Assembly: GCA_964606165.1 (NCBI GenBank)
Contig: CAZSFQ010000009.1
Span: 1-64,000 of the forward strand
Origin: UBA4923 sp964606165
GTDB lineage: Bacteria; Bacillota; Clostridia; Saccharofermentanales; DTU023
Direction of reading: 5' to 3'
DNA: 64,000 nucleotides
Shown in pieces: positions 16,901 to 24,573 of this stretch. The first letter of the stretch is position 1. Each line of letters opens with the position of its first letter. A program made the position numbers and the translations under genes. A model generated the notes under the pieces. That model was not told the DNA's origin. It saw only the letters and a list, made by a program, of their open reading frames with translations, and made no database searches.

Positions 16901-18169
16901 CTGGAGGGCGGGCACGCTGATTTGAGCCATCAAGCCCAGAAGGGTGACCCGGGTCAGATAGACCGGTTGATTGCCCTTGTCCGGGCCGTTGGTGGGGTTG
17001 GCCTTATTGCCCGAGTAGTTATTTCCGGTTCCGATGTCCTGCCCGCCATCCTTACCCTGAGCTTTGATGCTGCCGCCCGTGATGATGACGCAGCAGTTGC
17101 TGCGATCCCTGCCGCAGCCAATTCCCGCGCCGCCTGATCCGCCGCTTGCTAAAACGGTACCGCCCGTGATCCGGACCTGGCCGGAATCGCCCGAGTAGCC
17201 GCCGCCTATGCCCGCTGCATTCTGGCTGCCCGTGGCGGTCACCGTACCGCCGCTGATGGTGATCTGGTCGCCACTGCCGTTTCGGCCGCCCCCGATGCCG
17301 GCGCCGCCGCCCTTGCCGCTTGCCGTCACCCTGCCCCCGCTGATAAGGATGGGGCCCACAGGCGTGCCGGAGATGCCGCCGACATAGGCGCCGCCGATGC
17401 CCGCGCCATGATCCCCGCCCGTGGCGGTCACCGTACCGCCGCTGATGGTAATTTTGGAAGCGGAGCCCCGGTCCCAGGTATGGTTATGGACACCCGGGCC
17501 GATGCCCGGGCAATAGGTACCGCCGTAAGCGGTAACGGTACCACCGCTGATGGTGACCGGACCGCAGTTGAGAGCGGCGCTCGAGCCGCCGATGCCCGCA
17601 CCATGCTGGGTGCTTGATGCCTCAATGGTGCCGCCCCTGATGTGGATGGCGCCGCTGCCACTGTCGTAAGTCTCGTTGATTTCATCGAAGCCCCCGCCGA
17701 TCCCCGCATCCGGCCCGGTCGCTTTCAGCGATCCGCTGCCGTCGATGATCAGGGTCGATGCCGACAGGCAGGTGATCCCCGCTCCAAGGTTGCTTGAAAT
17801 GCTGTTGGTCGTGCCCGCCGCCAGGATCAGCCTGACATGGGATGGATTGGCCATGTAAAAGGAGTTTCTGTGCTGGGCGCTGATGTTCACGGCGCTCAGG
17901 GTAATTTCGATGGGGTTGGACTGGCTTCCGCCGGCAATAATAATATTGTCCAGCGTGGTGGTGACGCCACTTCTCATGGATACTGTGTAACTGCCTGCGG
18001 CCGTAAATTTGAGTGTACGGCTGCTGCTGTCGTAGGCATAGCCGGAGGTGCTGCTTGTCGTGACGACAAAATCGCCAACCGTTTCCGAATCCGCCCGGGC
18101 GGGCCAGGGTATCAGGGCGATGCCCAGCGCCGCTACAAATAATAAGCAAAAAATGCGTTTCGCTCTCAT
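13993..18169 (-). CDS. Large repetitive cell-surface protein, interrupted by a scaffold gap
   Basis: A signal peptide (MRAKRIFCLLFVAALGIALIP, cleavage near ARA/DS at 26) leads to about 300 residues of repeats of the type ISGGTVTATGG..GAGIGGG, then two fibronectin-like and putative-Ig stretches, then InlB-type B repeats (TVIYDGNGATGG onward), and finally IPGTG, a hydrophobic segment and RKKRE, which resembles a sortase signal. A surface adhesin or matrix protein is the likely role. The reading frame changes across the 100-N run at 14846-14945, which I attribute to the gap having arbitrary length, not to a true frameshift. AAAGGTGG precedes the ATG at 18169. The total length is unknown; about 1,390 codons are visible, not counting the gap. 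Confidence 0.85.
14330..15070 (-). repeat. Tandem 216-bp (72-aa) B-repeat array
   Basis: Near-identical blocks recur with a period of 216 bp: GGAACCTTGAGGGATGATGA starts at both 14581 and 14797. Each encodes a 72-residue unit with GWSGTGISGQTMEV, TAHWQP and a Y.LEGG..DNP block. The last unit toward the C-terminus is more divergent. The scaffold gap falls inside this array. Confidence 0.85.
14846..14945. other. Assembly gap (100 N)
   Basis: Exactly 100 N, the usual placeholder for a gap of unknown size. The flanks are ATCCCCGTG on the left and GTGAAAGC on the right. In the intact unit at 14621-14660 these same flanks are separated by 12 bases, so the missing DNA is expected to be 12 + 216n bp. 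Confidence 0.95.
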
Positions 18170-18476
18170 GAATCTGCCACCTTTCCCGGCCTGCTGCCAA
18201 GCCGATTGTTATCCATGTCTTTGGACGAAAGGGCCGCTTGGGAATGATCTGCGGTCAAAGGCGCGCCTGTCTCCATTTCGAAGATCGGTGGATTGTCCGA
18301 AATAGAAAGATCCGGATGCTGCAATCAGTTGTCTATTTTTATGGTAGGGGCAAATCCGCCCCAGCGGAAGTGACTTTTTGGCATCAAAAAGTCACGATTT
18401 CCAGGCCAGGCAGGGGGAAATCGAAAGAAAAATGAAGGCTTGGCCGCAGGCCGCCTGATCGGCGAAATCGAATTTT
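18170..18476. other. Intergenic stretch with an 11-bp stem hairpin
   Basis: No gene is seen. GTGACTTTTTG (18370-18380) and CAAAAAGTCAC (18385-18395) form a perfect stem with loop GCAT. Beside it, on the minus strand, TTCCGCTGGGGCGGATTTG resembles the core of the hairpin family found in the first 6.6 kb. The promoter of the surface-protein gene should lie here but is not clear. Confidence 0.5.
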
Positions 18477-19667
18477 CTATTTCAGCATCAGTACATAGGC
18501 GCCCAGTTCATCCCGGTTGGAGATACCGAGTTTTTCGTAAATTTCCAACATGATGTTTTTCAACCTGCCATGAGAGATGTTGAATTGTCCGGCGATGACG
18601 GCGTAGGGAATGCGGCGGGCAACCAGCTGGGCCAGGTGGTATTCCCGCAAGGAAAGGATGGTGGTGATGTGGTCTTCGGCGAACTGGTTGTGGAAGGAGA
18701 TCCAATGCTTGACCGTTTCCTGCCATTGACCGGTCACCCGATCCAGGTACTGAGGGAACTCCTGGCTCAGGGCCTGTTCGATCAGGCCGCCAAAATCTGA
18801 AAGAAGCTCAGCAAAAGGCGTGATGAAACCATGTGGCAAGGTGATGCGCATGGCATTAAGGAGCAGGCGGCTGGCCTTGTCTGAATGTCCCAGACAGTGG
18901 CAGGAAAGCGCGCAAATCAACTGCAGGTAAATCTCCGGAAAGCTGATCCCCGTCCCCCGCAGGCCGAAGGCAAGGGCTGATTGGGCAACGGCCTGGGCCG
19001 CAGCGTACTGGCCGATGTAGAGTAAATATTTGGCGCGCATATAGAGCAAAAAAGAGGGGTTCATCTGGATCGGAAAGGCCTGGAAGTCACCATCCCGCAA
19101 CCAATCCGGGATCAGGCCGGGGGCCGCGACGGCAACGGCCAGGCTGGTCAGCGCCAATTCCGCGAACAGGGCCAGATCACTTCCCCTGTGGGATTCCATG
19201 TAGTATTTCAAGTTGGCTTCCAACTCTATGTAAGCGGTGTAGTCGCCTAAACTGACAAGAGCTGCCACGCCAACCAGGGAAGCCCGCAATCGGGCAACCG
19301 GATCTCCTGCGGTCGCCTGATAAGAACGGAAAGCCATGGCGAAATCTCCCCGCAGATAGGCGATTTCTGCCTTGTATTGCAGGGCGGCCCTTTCGTCTGT
19401 TACCCGGTCGAGAATGGAATCGGGATGATCCCCCGGCATAGGCAGTGAAGTCGCCTCAATCAGGCGGACCAAATCTGAAGACAGCGCCTGCCTCGAAAGC
19501 TCTCTTTTTCTGCGGGGATCGGAAGGCTTTTCAGCGTTCGCCGGGATCATCCAGGCAACCCCGAATTTTCTGGCGCAGGGGACCCGGCCTTCAGCCAAAA
19601 GGCGTTGAACCTGTCTCAGGGAGACTTCCCACTTTTCAGCCGCTTCTTCGCTGGAAATGTAGTTCAT
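18477..19667 (-). CDS. Transcriptional regulator with N-terminal HTH and C-terminal LuxR-type HTH, 396 aa
   Basis: Residues 1-45 (SSEEAAEKWEVSLRQVQRLLAEGRV then WMIP) form an excisionase/MerR-like helix-turn-helix. The middle 280 residues are helical with a TPR-like look. The end (about 330-396) is a LuxR/GerE HTH: LSLREYHLAQLVARRIPYAVIA, then LKNIMLEIYEKLGISNRDEL. The two DNA-binding ends suggest a signal-responsive activator. It faces away from the efflux genes at 19843, and an inverted repeat lies between them. AAGGAAAC precedes the ATG. Confidence 0.8.
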   Translation of the reverse strand: MNYISSEEAAEKWEVSLRQVQRLLAEGRVPCARKFGVAWMIPANAEKPSDPRRKRELSRQALSSDLVRLIEATSLPMPGDHPDSILDRVTDERAALQYKAEIAYLRGDFAMAFRSYQATAGDPVARLRASLVGVAALVSLGDYTAYIELEANLKYYMESHRGSDLALFAELALTSLAVAVAAPGLIPDWLRDGDFQAFPIQMNPSFLLYMRAKYLLYIGQYAAAQAVAQSALAFGLRGTGISFPEIYLQLICALSCHCLGHSDKASRLLLNAMRITLPHGFITPFAELLSDFGGLIEQALSQEFPQYLDRVTGQWQETVKHWISFHNQFAEDHITTILSLREYHLAQLVARRIPYAVIAGQFNISHGRLKNIMLEIYEKLGISNRDELGAYVLMLK

Positions 19668-19703
19668 GTGCCTGTTTCCTTCACTTGAATAGGGAATTAA
19701 TTC

Positions 19704-19721
19704 TAGTCGTTTCAGCGACTA
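19704..19721. promoter_or_regulatory. Inverted repeat between regulator and efflux operon
   Basis: TAGTCG (19704-19709) and CGACTA (19716-19721) are exact inverted copies with a 6-nt spacer in the 175-bp divergent intergenic region. The spacing suits a dimeric regulator such as the one encoded at 18477-19667. Confidence 0.4.
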
Positions 19722-19842
19722 ATTGCAATGGCCGTACCCCGTTTACCCTCCCAAAATTACTTTTCCCGGAATTCACCCTAATGCCACGATTATGCGTTAT
19801 CCTAAAATTCGTTCCGTTGACATAGTTGGAAGGACAATCATC

Positions 19843-21432
19843 ATGCAAGACAGAGTGAAATTACCGAAGAAAAAACGCAAACGGTGGCCCTGGGTTCTTT
19901 TGATTCTGGTCACGGCCCTTGTTCTCATGATTGTGGTCATCCGGGGACGGTCTGAGCCAGCCGGCAGCAATCTGCGCCAGGCAAGCCTCGAAAAAGGAAG
20001 CCTGACGGTGACTGTCATCGGGACGGGGCATCTGGACTACCATGAATCGTCTGACCTGGAAGTTCCCGCCGGCCTCCTGGTCGACCGGGTTTTCCTCGAA
20101 GCAGGTGACAGGGCAGATCAAGGTGATCCCTTGGCTTCTTTCGAGCCTCTGTCCATCCAGCTCGCCATTGATGCGGTGCTTTCGGATATTGACACACTTG
20201 ACCTGGCTATCGCCCGGGCTTCATCGCCGGCTGATTCCAAGGTCATCCGGTCGCTCCAGGCCGGCCGGGTGAAAGCGATTTACATCGAAAAGGGTGACCA
20301 GGCAGCCCAAGTTTATGAAAGTCATGGCGCGGTCATCCTGCTGTCACTGGACGGCCGGATGGCGGTGTCTTTTGAAAGCACGGCGGAACTGACCCAAGGT
20401 GACAAGGTACAGGTCCTTTTGTCCGGCGGCGCCACCAGGGAGGGCAGGGTTGACAAGCGGGAGGGGAATCTTTACCTTGTCACCTTGACCGATAACGGGC
20501 CGGAGCCGGGTGAGGCAGTTACCCTGCAAGACACGGAAGGGACGGAAATCGGAAGGGGTAATCTTTACGTCCACCGGCCGCTTGAGGTAATCGCGACAGA
20601 GGGAGTCATCAAGGACCTTCACATTTCCGTGAATCAGAAAATTTCAGCCGGCAAGGCGCTCTTTACTTTGGAGGATCTGCCTGCCGGTTCGGATTACGAC
20701 AAGCTGTTCGCTGACAGGGAAGAGCGGAAGGAAAAACTTGATGATTTGCTGGAGCTGCAAAAGACAGGTGTGCTTCAGGCTCCCTTTGATCTTTATATCC
20801 TCGCATCCGGCATAAAAGAGGGAGAAAGGACCGGGGAGGCGGCGGACATGGCAGGCCTGCCGCAGGCCGGAGGCTTGACCTACCCCGCCTTTACCGTGGC
20901 GCCGGTCGGCCGGTTCGCCCTTACCATCAACATTGACGAACTCGATATCCTCTCGGTCCGGCAAGGTCAGCAGGCGGCCATCACCTTTGACGCCATTGAG
21001 AATCAGGTATTTGCGGGAACCATTGACCGCGTTGCGTCCACCGCGGTCGAGTCGGGAGGAATCGCCAAATACCCGGCCAGGATCCTGATCGGCGCCCATG
21101 AGCAGATGCGTGCCGGCATGAGCGTGACCGCTGCCATCACGGTTGATGAAAAGAAGGATATTTTGCTTTTGCCAGTCGCGGCCCTCCAGGAAAGCGGCGG
21201 ACGGGTATTCGTCTACACGGAAAAAGACGAGAAGAGCCTGGAGCTTTCGGGTGAAATCGAAGTCGAAACAGGTCTGTCCGACGGGGACAAGGTTGAGATC
21301 ATCCAAGGGCTTGCCGAGGGCGCCACTGTTTTCTATAAGGTGACAACGGCAGACAGCTTGTTTCCCTTCAGCCCTCCGAATCACCGGACGGGAAGAAACG
21401 GCCCGGACCCGGAAGGGACCGCCAATGAATAA
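19843..21432 (+). CDS. Membrane-fusion/adaptor subunit of a MacAB-type ABC efflux system, 529 aa
   Basis: A basic N-terminus and one membrane helix (RWPWVLLILVTALVLMIVVI, about residues 13-32) anchor an extracellular adaptor. A first barrel/biotinyl-like half is seen at LEVPAGLLVDRVFLEAGDRADQ, the matching second half near KDLHISVNQKISAGKALFTLEDL, and the C-terminus holds the beta-barrel AGMSVTAAITVDEKKDILLLPVAAL typical of HlyD/MacA proteins. Its end overlaps the ATPase gene by 8 bp. ATG at 19843 is chosen because GGAAGG lies 9 nt upstream. The exported substrate is unknown. Confidence 0.85.
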   Translation: MQDRVKLPKKKRKRWPWVLLILVTALVLMIVVIRGRSEPAGSNLRQASLEKGSLTVTVIGTGHLDYHESSDLEVPAGLLVDRVFLEAGDRADQGDPLASFEPLSIQLAIDAVLSDIDTLDLAIARASSPADSKVIRSLQAGRVKAIYIEKGDQAAQVYESHGAVILLSLDGRMAVSFESTAELTQGDKVQVLLSGGATREGRVDKREGNLYLVTLTDNGPEPGEAVTLQDTEGTEIGRGNLYVHRPLEVIATEGVIKDLHISVNQKISAGKALFTLEDLPAGSDYDKLFADREERKEKLDDLLELQKTGVLQAPFDLYILASGIKEGERTGEAADMAGLPQAGGLTYPAFTVAPVGRFALTINIDELDILSVRQGQQAAITFDAIENQVFAGTIDRVASTAVESGGIAKYPARILIGAHEQMRAGMSVTAAITVDEKKDILLLPVAALQESGGRVFVYTEKDEKSLELSGEIEVETGLSDGDKVEIIQGLAEGATVFYKVTTADSLFPFSPPNHRTGRNGPDPEGTANE

Positions 21433-22111
21433 AGTCATGATCGAGCTTCACGACGTGTCCAAGATCTACCAGGTCGGCGGCCAGGAGGTCCGCGCGCTTG
21501 ACCATGCCTCGCTGTCGGTCCGGGAGGGGGAGTTTGTCAGCATTGTCGGTCCTTCGGGCAGCGGCAAGACCACCATGATGAATATCATCGGATGCCTGGA
21601 TGTCGCCGACAGCGGTGACTACATCCTGGACGGCCTGTCCATTGACCGCTATTCCGACCGTGAACTGGCCAGGATCCGCAATCATAAGATCGGTTTTGTT
21701 TTTCAGGGTTTCAACCTGCTTTCCCGGCTGACTGCCGAAGCCAATGTGGAGCTGCCTTTGATCTACCAGCGCCTGGGCATGGGTGAGCGCAAGAAGCTGG
21801 TCGCCGAGGCCCTGCGCCGTGTCGATCTTTATGACAGGAGAAAACACAAACCGCAGGAGCTGTCAGGCGGTCAGCAGCAGCGAGTCGCCATCGCCCGGGC
21901 CCTGGTCACCAAGCCCTCTCTTTTGCTGGCAGATGAGCCGACGGGCAACCTGGATTCAAAGACGGGGGCTGAGATTATCGAGCTTTTCCATGAACTTCAC
22001 CGGTCCGGCAATACCATTTTGTTGATTACCCATAATCCCGACATAGCGAAAACAGCCAACCGCATGGTTCAGATTTTTGACGGCAAGGTTTACGAGGAAG
22101 TGGTTTCATGA
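21425..22111 (+). CDS. MacB/LolD-type ABC transporter ATP-binding protein, 228 aa
   Basis: All ABC motifs are present: Walker A GPSGSGKTT (42-50), Q-loop FQGFNLLSRLTAEANVELPL, signature LSGGQQQRVAIARAL, Walker B LLLADEPTGNLDS and the H-loop ITHN. The NLLSRLTA segment after the Q-loop is typical of the LolD/MacB subfamily that drives mechanotransmission through the partner permease rather than channel transport. It overlaps the adaptor gene upstream and the permease gene downstream (ATGA), so the three are translationally coupled. Confidence 0.95.
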   Translation: MNKVMIELHDVSKIYQVGGQEVRALDHASLSVREGEFVSIVGPSGSGKTTMMNIIGCLDVADSGDYILDGLSIDRYSDRELARIRNHKIGFVFQGFNLLSRLTAEANVELPLIYQRLGMGERKKLVAEALRRVDLYDRRKHKPQELSGGQQQRVAIARALVTKPSLLLADEPTGNLDSKTGAEIIELFHELHRSGNTILLITHNPDIAKTANRMVQIFDGKVYEEVVS

Positions 22112-23286
22112 TCATCCAGTCCATCCGCATGGCCTTTGAGTCGATTACAGCCAACAAGATCCGTTCTTTTCTTACCATGCTGGGTATCATCATCGGTGTC
22201 ATCGCCCTGGTCGTGCTGGTCTCCCTGGTCAGCAGCGCGTCTGACTCGGTCACGGAGCAGGTGTCGACACTGGGAACTGACTTGTTGACGACCATGGTGC
22301 TCGATGACAAGGGTTATCCTCTCCGCCTCTCCGAGCTGGATCAATTAGCCGCCAACCCGGCCATCGGCCAGGTCGCGCCATTGACGCAGGCTGTCGTGAT
22401 CGCCAAACATGGCTATACCGAGGAAGCGGCTACCCTTTACGGTACCTTGCCCTCATACAGCGAGATCCATCACTGGCAGATGCAGCGGGGCAGATTTTTA
22501 AGGACAAGCGATATCGACAACAATTCTTACGTTGCCGTTCTCAGCCTGGAAGCGGCTGAAAAATTTTTCGGCCAGTCTGACCCGGTCAATGAAACGATTT
22601 TTCTTAACGGCAGGGGCTTTAAAGTGGTCGGTGTCCTGGAAGAAGACACCTCCCTGATGAGCGTTATGACGACCTCGGTCAAGATTTACACACCTTATAC
22701 GGTCCTGGCCCGCATGTCCGAGACGCGCGGCATCTCCAACTTCATTGTGACTCCAGCCAATCCCAAAAGCATGGACGAGGCGGAGGAGACCTTGACCTCT
22801 TTCTTGATGAGGCGTTTGAAAGAGGATGAAGATGCCTTTTTCGTCTTCAATCAGTCCAACCTGATGAGTGTGGTGGGGACGGTGACCGACATGCTGTCCT
22901 ATCTGCTGGGCGGCATTGCCGCCATTTCCCTTCTGGTCGGCGGCATCGGCATCATGAACATCATGCTTGTCTCAGTCACTGAGCGAACCAAGGAGATCGG
23001 CATCCGCAAGGCCATCGGAGCTTCCAAGGGAAGCATTCTTCTCCAGTTTCTGATTGAGGCCCTGGTGGTCAGCCTCATGGGCTGCGCCATTGGGATCGCC
23101 CTGTCTTTCGGCTTGCTCCAGGCAGCGACCCTGGTTGCCGGCGGGCTTATTTCCTTTTACCTTTCATTTCGAATTGTTTTGATCGCCATCGGTTTCGCGG
23201 TCGCCATCGGTGTCCTCTTCGGGATTTATCCGGCCTACAAGGCGGCTGACAAACATCCGATTGAAGCGCTCAGATACGAAGGCTAG
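22108..23286 (+). CDS. MacB-type ABC transporter permease, 392 aa
   Basis: The topology is that of the FtsX/MacB family: one N-terminal helix (SFLTMLGIIIGVIALVVLVSLV), an extracellular domain of about 220 residues, then three C-terminal helices starting near DMLSYLLGGIAAISLLVGGIGIMN. ERTKEIGIRKAIGASKGSI is the cytoplasmic loop that couples to the ATPase. Together with the two upstream genes it makes a complete tripartite-style exporter for a gram-positive envelope, likely for peptides or drugs. Confidence 0.95.
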   Translation: MIIQSIRMAFESITANKIRSFLTMLGIIIGVIALVVLVSLVSSASDSVTEQVSTLGTDLLTTMVLDDKGYPLRLSELDQLAANPAIGQVAPLTQAVVIAKHGYTEEAATLYGTLPSYSEIHHWQMQRGRFLRTSDIDNNSYVAVLSLEAAEKFFGQSDPVNETIFLNGRGFKVVGVLEEDTSLMSVMTTSVKIYTPYTVLARMSETRGISNFIVTPANPKSMDEAEETLTSFLMRRLKEDEDAFFVFNQSNLMSVVGTVTDMLSYLLGGIAAISLLVGGIGIMNIMLVSVTERTKEIGIRKAIGASKGSILLQFLIEALVVSLMGCAIGIALSFGLLQAATLVAGGLISFYLSFRIVLIAIGFAVAIGVLFGIYPAYKAADKHPIEALRYEG

Positions 23287-23307
23287 CCGCAAGAGCCGGC
23301 AAGCGTT

Positions 23308-23337
23308 TTGGGATATTATTCAAGTTTTTGTTATGAT
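23308..23337 (+). promoter_or_regulatory. Promoter of the opine-dehydrogenase/B12 operon
   Basis: TTGGGA (23308-23313), an 18-nt spacer and TATGAT (23332-23337) resemble a sigma-A promoter, leaving a leader of about 140 nt before the start codon at 23488. Confidence 0.55.
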
Positions 23338-23487
23338 AGTAATCTAATGTCTCCGATTGGCAGTCACCCGGCAGATAAGTTTCCGGCATACGCCAAGAAT
23401 CGCTGGCTTTTGAGAGCCGGCAAGTCGATCCATCCCGCGACTGTCGCGCGAAAAAAGTGACGAATGTTTTGAAAAGGAGGGAGCCGT
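23338..23487 (+). promoter_or_regulatory. Structured 5' leader of the opine-dehydrogenase/B12 operon
   Basis: Three successive hairpins can be drawn: GATTGGC with GCCAAGAATC (enclosing a CCGG/CCGG stem), GCTGGCT with AGCCGGC, and CGCGA with TCGCG. The 12-mer AGAGCCGGCAAG occurs in the leader at 23413-23424 and also 121 bp upstream at 23292-23303. I do not see the conserved B12 box of a cobalamin riboswitch. The leader ends in AAAAGGAGGG before the ATG. Confidence 0.45.
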
Positions 23488-24573
23488 ATGAAAGTTACCG
23501 TCATCGGCGCGGGCAATTCTGGCCTGGCCATGGCCGCGCATATCAGCCAGGGCGGCCACCAGGTCACGCTGTGGAACAGGACGCGGTCGGCCATCGCCAA
23601 ACTGATCGATCAACCACTCATCCACTGCGACGGCGTCATCAGCGGGCATATCCCTTTCCATCGGGCAACAGCGGATATTCGGATCGCGCTGGAAGATCCC
23701 GACCTTGTATTGATTACGACACCTGCCTATGCGCACAAGGATCTGGCGGAGTTGATCGCCAAAAATATCAATAAAGAAACACTTATCCTCCTCAATCCGG
23801 GAAGGACTTTCGGTGCCCTGGAATTCCGGATGATCTACGAGAGATACAATCAAAAGTACCCGCAGGTGATTGCCGAAGCCCAGACCATTATCTACACATG
23901 CAGGCGAACAGGGGCGGATACGGTACATATCGTGGCCTTGAAGTCCGATGTTCTGCTTTCTGCTTTCAATTCGGCTGAAAATGCGGCCATCATCGCAAGG
24001 CTTCCCGATTGCATCAGAGATTTTTTTATCCCCGCCGATTCCATGATCGAAACATCCATCGGCAATGTGGGCATGATCCTTCACTGCGCGCCCTTGCTTT
24101 TGAATGCCGGCTGGACAGAAAACGAAACAAATATTTACAAATATTACTATGACGGAATTACGCCCACCATCAGTGCCTTTTTGGAAAAACTTGATCAAGA
24201 GCGCGTCAATGTTTCGCAAGTCCTCAATCATCCGGTAGAAACGACCAGGGAGTGGTTGAAGCGGACCTATCACATTAAGGGGGACACTCTCTACCAATGC
24301 CTGCAAAACAATGAGGCCTACAAGAAAATAGACGCCCCCAAGACCATGCAGCACCGCTACATTATGGAGGACGTACCCTGCGGTCTGGTTCCACTGGAGG
24401 CTGTCGGCCAAAACCACGGACTCAGGATGTGCAACACTTCCCTGGTCATTGACCTGGCCTCCAAGCTCATGGAGACCGATTTTCGAAAGACGGGGCGCAA
24501 CCTGGAGAGTCTGGGGCTTGGACAGGGTAAACAGTGCCTGAACGATCTCATGAAGGAGTGTTCGGATGCGTGA
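23488..24573 (+). CDS. Opine/octopine dehydrogenase-family oxidoreductase, 361 aa
   Basis: The N-terminal Rossmann domain opens VTVIGAGNSGLAMAAHI (GxGxxG). The C-terminal domain shows the octopine-dehydrogenase signature region: NVGMILHCAPLLLNAGW followed by YYYDGITPTISAFLEKLDQER. Family enzymes join or cleave amino acids and 2-oxo acids using NAD(P)H; related members are N-alkyl amino acid dehydrogenases. A strong AAGGAGGG precedes the ATG at 23488. The gene overlaps the B12-binding mutase-like gene by 8 bp, so the two products should act together on an amino acid or amino-acid-derived substrate. The substrate itself is unknown. Confidence 0.85.
   Translation: MKVTVIGAGNSGLAMAAHISQGGHQVTLWNRTRSAIAKLIDQPLIHCDGVISGHIPFHRATADIRIALEDPDLVLITTPAYAHKDLAELIAKNINKETLILLNPGRTFGALEFRMIYERYNQKYPQVIAEAQTIIYTCRRTGADTVHIVALKSDVLLSAFNSAENAAIIARLPDCIRDFFIPADSMIETSIGNVGMILHCAPLLLNAGWTENETNIYKYYYDGITPTISAFLEKLDQERVNVSQVLNHPVETTREWLKRTYHIKGDTLYQCLQNNEAYKKIDAPKTMQHRYIMEDVPCGLVPLEAVGQNHGLRMCNTSLVIDLASKLMETDFRKTGRNLESLGLGQGKQCLNDLMKECSDA

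Noticed and set aside
23338..23487. Cobalamin riboswitch before the B12-related operon
   Set aside because: The conserved B12 box and the usual core were looked for and not found, so only a generic structured leader is claimed.
23344..24417. Long open frame on the minus strand opposite the opine-dehydrogenase-like gene
   Set aside because: It is antisense to a clear gene with a Rossmann motif and a good ribosome-binding site, and its own translation resembles no family.
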